The position numbers and the translations under genes are program-made. Source: Bradyrhizobium japonicum USDA 6 (GTDB lineage Bacteria > Pseudomonadota > Alphaproteobacteria > Rhizobiales > Xanthobacteraceae). From it: 64,000 nucleotides of DNA. The notes under the pieces are model-generated. The model was not told where the DNA came from. It saw only the letters and a program-made list of their open reading frames with translations, and searched no databases. The DNA is taken from positions 7,743,001 through 7,807,000 of the forward strand of contig NC_017249.1 of the NCBI RefSeq assembly GCF_000284375.1, given 5' to 3'. Shown here in pieces: positions 1 through 10,667 of this stretch (the stretch's first letter is position 1; each line of letters starts with the position of its first letter).

Positions 1-1
1 G

Positions 2-703
2 AAACTCGGCGAGCGCGAGGAGGAGATCATCCTGCGGCTCGCGCTCGCGGTCGAATACCGCGACAACGACACCGGCGAGCACACGTTGCGGGTCGCCCGC
101 TACAGCCGCATCATCGCCGAGCAGCTCGGCCTGCCGCCCCGGCTCTGCCGCGACATCTATCTGGCCGCGCCCCTGCACGACGTCGGCAAGGTCGCCATCC
201 CCGACCATATCCTCCTCAAGCCCGGTAGGCTCACCGACGATGAGATGGCGTTGATCCGCACCCATGCCACGATCGGCGAAAAGATCCTGGCGGACTCCAG
301 CTGCGAGCTGATCCAGCTCGGTGCGCAAATTGCCGCAGGCCATCACGAACGCTGGGACGGCGCGGGCTATCCGAACGGCCTTCAGGCAGACGAGATCCCG
401 GTCGCCGCGCGCGTCGTCGCGGTCGCCGACGTCTTCGATGCCCTGACGACGCGTCGGCCATATAAAGAGCCGATGCCGCTCGACGTGGCGCGCAACTATC
501 TGGTCGAGAACCAGGGCCGGCAGTTCGACCCGGCCTGCGTCGAGGCCTTCCTGTCGCGCTGGGACGAGGTCGTGGAGATCGCAGCCGGACAACGGGCGAC
601 GCCATATCAGAAGACCGAAGCTACGCTCGTTCCCAATATAGAGGCTGCCGTGGAGAACCGCCCGGCCGGGGACCGTTTGCCCGAGGCCGTTCCGGCCGGC
701 TGA
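2..703 (+). CDS. HD-GYP domain protein, 5' end outside window
   Basis: C-terminal part of an HD-GYP protein, a family that usually hydrolyses cyclic di-GMP and is often fused to a response-regulator receiver domain. The frame is open from base 2, and the first residues (KLGEREEEIILRLALAVEYR) are already typical HD-GYP sequence, so the gene starts upstream of the window; the internal TTG at 86 is not the real start. Visible motifs are the HD pair in HDVGKVAIPDHIL and the signature HHERWDGAGYP, followed by VADVFDALTTRRPYK. The last 45 residues look like a disordered tail. Whatever precedes the domain (receiver or sensor) cannot be seen. The family is clear; c-di-GMP phosphodiesterase activity is inferred from the intact HD and GYP residues. 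Confidence 0.9.
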   Translation, partial: KLGEREEEIILRLALAVEYRDNDTGEHTLRVARYSRIIAEQLGLPPRLCRDIYLAAPLHDVGKVAIPDHILLKPGRLTDDEMALIRTHATIGEKILADSSCELIQLGAQIAAGHHERWDGAGYPNGLQADEIPVAARVVAVADVFDALTTRRPYKEPMPLDVARNYLVENQGRQFDPACVEAFLSRWDEVVEIAAGQRATPYQKTEATLVPNIEAAVENRPAGDRLPEAVPAG

Positions 704-795
704 CATTAGCTATCCGGCCAACAGCCTGCCGCGGCTCCGTTTTCTCCGGTCGCCGGGTTGAACCTGATCCTGCTAGAGTGTCACCAATAATAAAG

Positions 796-811
796 AGTGA
801 TTCTGATCACA
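796..811. promoter_or_regulatory. CRP/FNR-like palindrome upstream of the cyclase operon
   Basis: The bases read AGTGA-TTCTGA-TCACA, which matches the CRP-type consensus TGTGA-N6-TCACA at nine of ten defined positions. The site lies about 70-80 bp before the FecR-like gene that leads the cyclase operon. It suggests feedback of cAMP-CRP on a nucleotide cyclase operon. This is motif reading only; no promoter boxes were assigned. Confidence 0.45.
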
Positions 812-876
812 CTTACCTGGGCGCTCCGCTGCTAAGCATCGAACACCAGGACGGGGCAATATATCGGTCGAACTGG

Positions 877-1560
877 ATGAGAACTCCCATGAAAAGCCTG
901 ATCGGCGCCGCTGTCGGCGCGTTCTGCGTTGCGGCCCCCGCTTTGGCGGAGACCCCGGCCGCGATCGTCGAGGATGTGCAGGGCAAGGTCGACGGCATCG
1001 CGTTCATGGACTATGTGGCGCCCGGCAAGATCATCAAGCTCGGGCCCAAGGCCAGCGTCACGCTCAGCTACCTCAAATCCTGCCAGCGCGAGACCATCAG
1101 CGAAGGCGTCGTCCTGGTCGGCGCCGAGCAGAGCACCGTGCAGCTCGGCGAGGTCAAGCGCGAGAAGGTGCCCTGCGACACCAATGCGGCAAAACTGTCC
1201 GAGCGCGAGGCGAACCAGAGCGCCGCGACGACCTTCCGCACCATGCGATCGGACGCGAAGGGAGCGCCGCCGGCCAAGCTGCCGACGCTCTATGGCGTCG
1301 CTCCGCTGGTACAGGCCAAGAGCGGCAGCACGCTGGTGATCGAACGCACCGACGGCAAGGAGCCCACGATCACGGTGCCGCTGAAGAACGAGGTCATGAT
1401 TAGCGGCAAGTTCTATGATTTCGCCAAGGCCGGGAAGTCGCTGACCCCAGGCGGCAGCTATCTCGCCATCCTCGGCGCCAAGCGCTACGCCTTCCAGGTC
1501 GATGCCACCGCCACGTCATCGCCGACGCCGATCGTCGGCCGCCTGCTGCGGCTCGAATAG
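877..1560 (+). CDS. exported FecR-like domain protein
   Basis: Periplasmic protein of about 227 residues. A signal peptide is visible (MRTPMKSLIGAAVGAFCVAAP, then ALA before ETPA). The mature part starts with a FecR-like stretch (VEDVQGKVDG ... VAPGKIIKLGPKASVTLSYL) containing a Cys pair near residues 67 and 94. The reading frame opens at 778, but 877 and the ATG at 889 both give a proper signal peptide and are preferred. It stops 18 bp before the CHASE2 cyclase gene on the same strand, so the two are probably one operon. I infer that it supplies periplasmic input to the cyclase's CHASE2 domain. No exact family was assigned and no enzyme motif is present. Confidence 0.7.
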   Translation: MRTPMKSLIGAAVGAFCVAAPALAETPAAIVEDVQGKVDGIAFMDYVAPGKIIKLGPKASVTLSYLKSCQRETISEGVVLVGAEQSTVQLGEVKREKVPCDTNAAKLSEREANQSAATTFRTMRSDAKGAPPAKLPTLYGVAPLVQAKSGSTLVIERTDGKEPTITVPLKNEVMISGKFYDFAKAGKSLTPGGSYLAILGAKRYAFQVDATATSSPTPIVGRLLRLE

Positions 1561-1578
1561 GCAGCTAGCGACGGGGCG

Positions 1579-3729
1579 ATGCGGCGGATCGGTGGGCGGG
1601 ACATCGTTGCGGCGATCCTGATTGCGCTCCTTGTGGGCGCAATCTTCACGTCGCCCCCGCTCCAGACTCTGCAAGGCCTGTCGCTCGACATCCTCACGGC
1701 ACTGCGCGGCAGGATCGCGCCCGACCGCCGCGATCCCGCGACATCGCCGGTCGTCGTCGTCGCGATCGACGGGGAGACGTACGAGACCCCGCCCTTTAGG
1801 GGATCGCCGACGCAGACATGGACACGCGAGCTCGGCCGGGTGCTCGGCAGCATCACCGAGGGCGGCGCCAAGGTGATCGGCTATGACGTCATCTTCAAGA
1901 ACTCGATCGAACAGTCGGAAATCCCGTTCGGCGATGCACCGATCGGCGCACGCATGAGAGGATTCGACCGGGACTATCTGATCGCCTTGCGACAGATCTC
2001 CGACAACGACAAGCTGGTGCTCGGCGAGATTCTGAGCAACGACCATCCAGAACCGCCCTACCGCGCGCAGCAACTGGCCGTGCGGAACAACGTCCGCGCG
2101 CTCAACGTCCACACCGATGCGGACGATGTCATCCGGCGAATGCCGCTCACCTTCTCCATCGACGGCAAGCCGGTGCCCGCCATGGCCGTCGAACTCGCCG
2201 CGCGTGCGCTCGGCGCGAAGCTCGAGATTGCGCCGTCAGGTGCGGCCGAACTGTCCGGCTATGCCATCCCGAGCGCGGTGCCGAATACATTGACGCTGAA
2301 CTTTCGCGGGATGGGTCGCGACGTTCCGACCTATTCGTTCGCCGATCTGCGCGCCTGCGTCGAAAAAGGCGACCGTGATTTCTTCCGCCGCGCCTTCGAC
2401 GGCAAGGTCGTCTTGCTCGGTACCATCCTCAATTTCGAGGACCGCAAGCTCACCTCGATGCGGCTTGCGGGCGGATATGACGGAGCGCAGGCCGCGCGGT
2501 GCGCCCTGCCCGCGCCCGCAAGCGCTGCAGCGACGGCCCGCAGCGACGTCGCGGGTGTCTTCGTGCACGCCGCCGTGGTCCGTAACCTGATCGAGCGCGA
2601 CGCCGTCACCGAGCTCGGCTTTCCCTTGCGGACCATTCTCACCATCCTGTTCGCGGCGATCATCGCCTGCGCGGCCTGCATGCTCGCCCCCGGTCGCGCG
2701 CTGATCGCCTGGCTCGGCCTCACCGCTGTTTACACCGTCGTGGCCGTAGGCGCGTTTGGCCATGCCGTGGCGCTGCCGCTGACCGAGCCTGCGCTCGCGA
2801 GCCTTGCCGCTCTGGCGATGATGATCGGCTATCGCTTCGTGCTCGCCGATCGCGATGAGCGTTTCCTGCGCAAGAGCTTTGCCTTCTATCTCGCACCCGA
2901 AGTGATCAACAGCATGGTCGCCTCGGGCAAGATGCCCGCGCTCGGCGGCGAGATGCGCAACGTCACCATGTTCTTCTCCGACCTCAGCGGCTTCTCCTCG
3001 ATCGCGGAGACGATGACGCCGGGCGAGCTGGTGACGCTGATGAACGAATATCTCTCGGCCATGACCGACATCATCGAAGGCCATGGCGGCTATGTCGACA
3101 AATATATCGGCGATTCCATCGTCGCGATGTTCGGCGCGCCGGCCGACGATCCCGCCCACGCGCGCAACGCGGTTCACGCCGCGCTGAAGTGCCACGAGAA
3201 GCTCGCGGAATTGAACGCCAGCAATCCCGCCTTCGCAGGCCACGGCCTGTCGCACCGCATCGGGCTCAACAGCGGCGAAGCCGTGGTCGGCAATATCGGC
3301 TCGCGCCGCCGCTTCAACTACACCGTGATGAGCGACACCGTGAACGTCGCCTCGCGCCTCGAGGGCGCCAACAAATATTACGGCACCGCCATCATGGCCT
3401 CGGAAACGACGATGGCGCAGACCGGCGACACTTTCACCTGGCGTGAGCTCGATGCGATCAGGGTGCTCGGCCGCGGCGAGGCAATCAAGGTGTTCGAGCC
3501 GCTGGCGGACAAGGGCGCGGAGAGCGCCGAGCAAACGAAGGTGGCCACAGCGTATGCAGAGGGGCTCGCGTGCTGGCGGGCAAGCGAGTTTGCCAAGGCG
3601 GCCGAGGCGTTCGACGGCGTCGCGAACATCGACCCGGCGTCGGCGCTGTTCGCCAAGCGCGCGAAAGCCCTCGCCGCAAATCCACCATCGTCAGAGTGGA
3701 CGCCGGTCAATACGCTGGAAGGAAAGTAG
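1579..3729 (+). CDS. CHASE2-domain adenylate/guanylate cyclase (class III)
   Basis: Membrane-bound sensor cyclase of 716 residues making cAMP or cGMP. Order of parts: an N-terminal helix (residues 8-25), an extracytoplasmic CHASE2 domain (about 30-335), three membrane helices (about 345-425), and a class III catalytic domain (about 455-640). Catalytic signatures are MFFSDLSGFSS with the first metal Asp, DKYIGDSIVAMFGAP with the second, and NYTVMSDTVNVASRLEG. The last 70 residues form a TPR-like helical tail (AEGLACWRASEFAKAAEAF). Domain order and length are typical of rhizobial CHASE2 cyclases. ATG at 1579 follows a GGGG stretch. The exported FecR-like gene precedes it, and a CRP-like site sits ahead of both. 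Product choice (cAMP or cGMP) was not determined. Confidence 0.93.
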   Translation: MRRIGGRDIVAAILIALLVGAIFTSPPLQTLQGLSLDILTALRGRIAPDRRDPATSPVVVVAIDGETYETPPFRGSPTQTWTRELGRVLGSITEGGAKVIGYDVIFKNSIEQSEIPFGDAPIGARMRGFDRDYLIALRQISDNDKLVLGEILSNDHPEPPYRAQQLAVRNNVRALNVHTDADDVIRRMPLTFSIDGKPVPAMAVELAARALGAKLEIAPSGAAELSGYAIPSAVPNTLTLNFRGMGRDVPTYSFADLRACVEKGDRDFFRRAFDGKVVLLGTILNFEDRKLTSMRLAGGYDGAQAARCALPAPASAAATARSDVAGVFVHAAVVRNLIERDAVTELGFPLRTILTILFAAIIACAACMLAPGRALIAWLGLTAVYTVVAVGAFGHAVALPLTEPALASLAALAMMIGYRFVLADRDERFLRKSFAFYLAPEVINSMVASGKMPALGGEMRNVTMFFSDLSGFSSIAETMTPGELVTLMNEYLSAMTDIIEGHGGYVDKYIGDSIVAMFGAPADDPAHARNAVHAALKCHEKLAELNASNPAFAGHGLSHRIGLNSGEAVVGNIGSRRRFNYTVMSDTVNVASRLEGANKYYGTAIMASETTMAQTGDTFTWRELDAIRVLGRGEAIKVFEPLADKGAESAEQTKVATAYAEGLACWRASEFAKAAEAFDGVANIDPASALFAKRAKALAANPPSSEWTPVNTLEGK

Positions 3730-3755
3730 CGGTTGTTTACTCCTCGTCAGAAGGC

Positions 3756-4820
3756 TCAAGGAATGACGTTCGCGGCACGCAACCTGCTGAAGAGATCGAA
3801 AAAGCTGTCGTCCGTCGCCTGATATTCAAGGAAACCGAGCTTACGACTCTTGCTCATATCGGTGACGACTTCGATAGGTCGGCCCAAGTCGGCATCGGTG
3901 TGCCATGCCGACGAAAGGACGGAGAGGTCTCTTTCGGCGAGATCATACTTGAGCGCGATATCAGCCCATATACGACCTGAATCGGCAAGCTGACGCTCAA
4001 GCGGCGAAATTTCCTCTGGAAAAGGAGCAGGCTGCAACCCGAACCAGCCGGCCAGTCGCGCCCACATCCAGCTCCATCGGAAGACATCGCCATTTACGAC
4101 GTTGAATGCCTGGTTTCGCGCGGCCGTCGTCGTCGCGGCCCATTCCAGGTGCCGCGCCAGCAATCTGGCGTCCGTCATATCCGTCAAGCCGGTCCATTGC
4201 GTCGCCGAGCCCGGAAAGAGAAATGGCCGCCCCGTTTCTCGACAGATCGTCGCGTAGACGGCAAGCGTCGTTCCCATGTTCATGGCGTTGCCTATTGCGT
4301 AACCGATGATCGTGTGCGGGCGGTGAATGCTCCAGCTGAAACCACCGCGCCTGGCCGCATCGAATAGTTCGTCCTCCTGAGCGTAGTAGAAGTTCTCGAC
4401 ATCGAGCCGCGGTTGCTCCTCGCGGAATGGCGTCGCGGGCAGCCTGCCTTTACCGTAGGACTCGAACGGTCCCAGGTAATGCTTTAGCCCGGTGACCAGC
4501 GCGACATGAGAAAGCGTATCTGCGCCGGAAAGTGCCCCCAAAACGTTGCGCACCATCGCAGCGTTAACGCGGATATTTTCCGCCTCGGTCGGCTGACGCA
4601 GCCATGTGGCGAGAAACACGTGAGTGGGGCGAAGGCCCGCCAGGATGTCGCGAAGCGAGGCCGGATCCTGCAGATCGGCCGCGATGGGACGAACTCCATC
4701 GAGGCCGCTTGGTGGGCGCCTTGCAAGCCCAAGCACCTGCCAGCCGCGATCGCTGAGATGGCGGGCGAGATTGCTGCCGACAATTCCGCTAGCGCCGACC
4801 ACAAGCGCTGTGTTCGTCAT
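3756..4820 (-). CDS. PRISE-type SDR family enone reductase/epimerase
   Basis: NAD(P)-dependent extended short-chain dehydrogenase of 354 residues. The N-terminal nucleotide-binding loop reads VVGASGIVGSNLARHL. Two motifs typical of the progesterone 5-beta-reductase/iridoid synthase-like (PRISE) group are visible: TGLKHYLGPFE with the active Lys, and ENFYYAQEDELF with the active Tyr. These replace the usual YxxxK pair. PRISE enzymes reduce activated enone C=C bonds; the bacterial substrate is unknown here. The start at 4820 is supported by AGGAGGG seven bases upstream; the frame runs on to 4871 without support. It converges with the cyclase gene and has no obvious functional partner. The family call is good; the substrate is open. 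Confidence 0.85.
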   Translation of the reverse strand: MTNTALVVGASGIVGSNLARHLSDRGWQVLGLARRPPSGLDGVRPIAADLQDPASLRDILAGLRPTHVFLATWLRQPTEAENIRVNAAMVRNVLGALSGADTLSHVALVTGLKHYLGPFESYGKGRLPATPFREEQPRLDVENFYYAQEDELFDAARRGGFSWSIHRPHTIIGYAIGNAMNMGTTLAVYATICRETGRPFLFPGSATQWTGLTDMTDARLLARHLEWAATTTAARNQAFNVVNGDVFRWSWMWARLAGWFGLQPAPFPEEISPLERQLADSGRIWADIALKYDLAERDLSVLSSAWHTDADLGRPIEVVTDMSKSRKLGFLEYQATDDSFFDLFSRLRAANVIP

Positions 4821-4992
4821 CGTCGCGCCCTCCTGTTGAGTTGAGGAGGTAGGAACTATCGCACAAGGCAACAGAGCATTTCGGCGTCAGTCACCACTTA
4901 TTGAAAGGGAACCGGCCTGAAAACTCGCCTCGTGCCGCGAGGAGAGCTCCCCTTTGGAGCGCCAACGTCAGTTGAGCGGCCACAAACCGTCG

Positions 4993-7122
<2,130 letters not shown>

Positions 7123-7127
7123 GGCCA

Positions 7128-7251
7128 TCCCACGTCGAAGAACCGGTCCCCGGGCGCGCACAACAATCGAGACATCGACGTGCTGCGCGCATTTGCGGCC
7201 GGCCGTATCCGTGATCGCGCCGGGCTGTCGAGATCCGAACCGGCGCGCCAC
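7128..7251 (-). pseudogene. decayed internal-deletion copy of pcaG
   Basis: About 120 bp directly after pobR is related to the intact pcaG near 8150-8480. Reading the minus strand, bases around 7150-7224 give PGAITDTAGRKCAQHVDVSI, against PGAITDKAGRKCAPHVNIWI in pcaG. Bases 7131-7150 match the very end of pcaG (RFFDV against VFFDV-stop), but in another frame. The 3' end and the middle of the gene are thus joined with the intervening sequence lost, and a further 25-30 bp is missing near 7225. It cannot encode a working subunit. It lies on the same strand as the intact gene 1 kb away, so it looks like the remnant of a duplication. Confidence 0.85.
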
Positions 7252-7509
7252 TTACCTTCGTATAGAGTATCCAACCCTTTGGATACGCGCCGTTTACCTC
7301 CGTACAATTGAGCGTGGCCTGCGCACGCCTTAACGTGAGTGCATTCGGGATCCTGGCGCTGATAGCAGCAACCTCCCTTAACTGGCGCGGGACGGCCCCC
7401 CCTCCGGCCGTCTGCGCCGCCTTTTTCCGCGGGCCATCGGCGACTTCGACGTTTTCCGGCCGGCATACAGCTCTGCCGGCTGTCATGCGGAACTGGGGAT
7501 TAGTGCAGA
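7252..7509. other. non-coding gap with an inverted repeat and a GC-rich hairpin
   Basis: No convincing gene is seen. Bases 7267-7286 form a perfect inverted repeat, GTATCCAA-CCCT-TTGGATAC. Bases 7391-7412 form GACGGCC-N8-GGCCGTC, followed ten bases later by a run of five T; this could be a weak terminator. The NYN gene starts at 7510. Confidence 0.5.
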
Positions 7510-8124
7510 ATGTCTTCGCTTGAGAAGATTGCGGTCTTCATCGATGGCCCCAATCTCTATGCCAGCACCAAGGCGCTCGGTTTCGATATCGACTACAGGC
7601 GCCTGCTCGGCGAATTTCACGGCCGAGGTACGCTGCTGCGAGCCTTCTACTACACGACCGTGAGCGAGGATCAGGAATACTCGTCAATCCGCCCATTGAT
7701 CGATTGGCTCGACTATAACGGGTACACCGTCGTCACCAAGCTCGCCAAGGAGTTCGTTGACGCCACGACCGGCCGCCGCAAGATGAGGGGCAGCATGGAT
7801 GTGGAACTCGCCGTGAATGCCATGGAACTCGCCGATCACGTCAATCAGATCGTGCTGTTCTCGGGCGATGGGGATTTTCGTTCACTGGTGGAGGCCCTGC
7901 AACGCCGCGGCGTCCGCGTCACGGTCGTCTCCACGCTTGCGAGCCAGCCTCCCATGGTGGCCGACGAACTGCGCCGGCAGGCCGACGTCTTCATCGATTT
8001 GACGGAGCTGAAGACAAGAGTGGGGCGCGCCCCGGCCGAGCGGCCGGGATCGCGCGAGATGCGCCAGCAGCCACCGCAAGCCACCACGCGCGGATCGATC
8101 AATCGAGGCGACCAGGTGGAATGA
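7510..8124 (+). CDS. NYN domain protein (LabA/DUF88 type, putative ribonuclease)
   Basis: Cytoplasmic protein of 204 residues with a PIN-like NYN fold over residues 6-165. Acidic residues expected in the metal site are visible in AVFIDGPNLY, in GSMDVELAVNAMELA and in VLFSGDGDFRSLVEAL. Members are thought to be RNases, but few substrates are known. The last 35 residues are basic and low-complexity. ATG at 7510 is the first start. It runs convergent to pcaHG, with 24 bp between the stop codons, and does not belong to the pca pathway. The family is clear; the cellular role is unknown. Confidence 0.85.
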   Translation: MSSLEKIAVFIDGPNLYASTKALGFDIDYRRLLGEFHGRGTLLRAFYYTTVSEDQEYSSIRPLIDWLDYNGYTVVTKLAKEFVDATTGRRKMRGSMDVELAVNAMELADHVNQIVLFSGDGDFRSLVEALQRRGVRVTVVSTLASQPPMVADELRRQADVFIDLTELKTRVGRAPAERPGSREMRQQPPQATTRGSINRGDQVE

Positions 8125-8148
8125 TCCTGCGGGACGACCGCCGGATCG

Positions 8149-8775
8149 TCAGACGTCGAAGAACACCGTCTCCTCCGCCCCCTGCAGATTGATCGTGAAG
8201 GAGTACACGACCTTGCCGGTACGCTCACCGCGCGTGGCGATCAGCGTCGCGCGCCGCACCGGCGGCTCGACCAGGTTAAGCACGGGGTCGGCGGCATTCG
8301 CGGCTTCTTCGTCGGAGAAATAGAGTCGCGTATTGAGGCCGATGTTGATGCCGCGCGCGACGATCCAGATATTGACGTGCGGCGCGCATTTGCGGCCTGC
8401 CTTGTCCGTGATCGCGCCCGGCTTGATGGTCTCGAAAGTGACGAGGCCGCTGTCGAAATCCGAGCCGGCGCGGCCCCAGCCGCGAAACTCATCGTCCGGC
8501 CGGCCGGCGGAACGATCGGCCGGATGGTTGTAGCGGCCGGACGCATTGGCCTGCCAGATCTCCAGGAGCACATCGCGCAGCGGCGTGCCGCTGCCGTCGA
8601 GCACCTTGCCCTCCAGCGTGATGCGCTCGCCTGGCGTGTTCGGCGTCACCAGCACGTTGGAAAAGTTCTTCTCAAAAATGTCGAAGCCGGCCATGGCCGG
8701 GATCAGGCCGATATGGACGTAGGGCCCGGCGGTCTGAGAGGCGGTTTCCTTGAGATAGTCGAGCGGCTGCGGCAT
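8149..8775 (-). CDS. pcaG: protocatechuate 3,4-dioxygenase alpha subunit
   Basis: Subunit of 208 residues of the intradiol dioxygenase that opens protocatechuate to 3-carboxy-cis,cis-muconate. It starts MPQPLDYLKETASQTAGPYV and shares the dioxygenase fold (LEGKVLDGSGTPLRDVLLEI) and the region PGAITDKAGRKCAPHVNIWI, where the alpha subunit lacks the full iron-ligand set held by beta. The start at 8775 leaves four bases after the pcaH stop, the usual tight pcaHG coupling; the upstream extension to 8895 lies inside pcaH and is not used. Partner of PcaH in an (alpha-beta)n complex. A decayed partial copy lies at 7128-7251. Confidence 0.95.
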   Translation of the reverse strand: MPQPLDYLKETASQTAGPYVHIGLIPAMAGFDIFEKNFSNVLVTPNTPGERITLEGKVLDGSGTPLRDVLLEIWQANASGRYNHPADRSAGRPDDEFRGWGRAGSDFDSGLVTFETIKPGAITDKAGRKCAPHVNIWIVARGINIGLNTRLYFSDEEAANAADPVLNLVEPPVRRATLIATRGERTGKVVYSFTINLQGAEETVFFDV

Positions 8776-8779
8776 TGGC

Positions 8780-9616
<837 letters not shown>

Positions 9617-9625
9617 TCATGGGAC

Positions 9626-9650
9626 GATCTATTCTCAAGATAAATAGATC
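9626..9650. promoter_or_regulatory. LysR-type operator between pcaH and its regulator
   Basis: Perfect inverted repeat GATCTATT (9626-9633), nine-base spacer, AATAGATC (9643-9650). Its size and AT-rich arms fit a LysR-type box. It sits 63 bp from the pcaH start and just before the regulator's ATG at 9658, so one site could control both directions. The motif is unlike the published ATAACC-N4-GGTTAA PcaQ site. Confidence 0.65.
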
Positions 9651-9657
9651 GATTATA

Positions 9658-10587
9658 ATGAATTACATGAAGGAAATCGATCATTTGGCGCTCGACGGCC
9701 ACGCCCTCGAACTGTTCCTTGCCGTGCTGGAGGAAGGCTCGGTCACGGCAGCAGCGACCCGGCTTGGTCTGACGCAATCGGCGGTCAGTCACGGGCTGAA
9801 CAAGCTGCGGCGGATCTCGGGCGATCCGCTGTTTGCCAAATCCGGCCGCGGCATCGTCGCCACCGCCCATGCCCAGGCCTTGGCTGCGAAAGCGCGGGCG
9901 TTGATCGACGAGATGCGCAGCTTTGCCGGCGGCGTCACCTTCGAGCCGGCGCGCGCGCAGCTTTCGCTGACGATCGCCGCCAACGACTTCCAGCGAGATC
10001 TGCTGTTGCCGCGGTTTTTCGATCATGTCGCGGGACAGGTCAGGAGCCTGAACCTGCGCGTGATCCCCTCGCAGTCACCGTCGCCCGCGATGCTGCGCGA
10101 AAACCGCTGCGATCTCATGGTCACGCCGTTGCCGCCATCCGGCGTCGACATCGTGCAGAAGCGGCTGCTCAGCGACCATTACATCTGCTACTTCGATCCC
10201 AAGGCGCGCACCGCGCCGGCCGGCCGCAGCGCCTATCTCGCGGCACGCCACATCACGGTGGTCTATACCGACAACGAGCGGCTCGACTTCGACCGCCGGC
10301 TGGCAGCGAACGGCTTTCTTCGTGACATCGCCATCTCCGTGCCGAGCTTTTCCGGCGTGCCGCCCTTCCTGCACGGCTCGCAGATGCTCGCGAGCATGCC
10401 GAGCCTGCTCGCCTCCGGTGTGATGCGCGGTTTCGCGCAAGCGCGGATTCCATTGGCGTCGCGCACGCGCACGCTGGCTGAGCTGCCGATGTTCATGGTC
10501 TGGCATCAGCGCTATCAGAAAGACCCGGCTCATCGCTGGATCCGCGGCCAGCTCGAAACCGTGGCGGCAACGGCGGCCGGAGACTGA
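9658..10587 (+). CDS. LysR-family regulator, probable controller of pcaHG
   Basis: LysR-type protein of 309 residues. The winged helix-turn-helix is at about residues 12-70 (GSVTAAATRLGLTQSAVSHG) and the periplasmic-binding-like effector domain at about 100-300. The frame is open from 9568, but an earlier start would place the operator at 9626-9650 inside the coding sequence, so ATG 9658 (or 9667) is chosen. It is divergent from pcaHG. In rhizobia pca genes are usually run by the LysR protein PcaQ; whether this is PcaQ is not certain, since the operator differs, so no symbol is given. Confidence 0.82.
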   Translation: MNYMKEIDHLALDGHALELFLAVLEEGSVTAAATRLGLTQSAVSHGLNKLRRISGDPLFAKSGRGIVATAHAQALAAKARALIDEMRSFAGGVTFEPARAQLSLTIAANDFQRDLLLPRFFDHVAGQVRSLNLRVIPSQSPSPAMLRENRCDLMVTPLPPSGVDIVQKRLLSDHYICYFDPKARTAPAGRSAYLAARHITVVYTDNERLDFDRRLAANGFLRDIAISVPSFSGVPPFLHGSQMLASMPSLLASGVMRGFAQARIPLASRTRTLAELPMFMVWHQRYQKDPAHRWIRGQLETVAATAAGD

Positions 10588-10667
10588 GCCTCGGTCACGG
10601 CTTCAGGGAAGTCTGCCCTTCGCCAAACCCACTGGTTGCGCGAGGGCCGCCACGCTAGAATTCGGCC

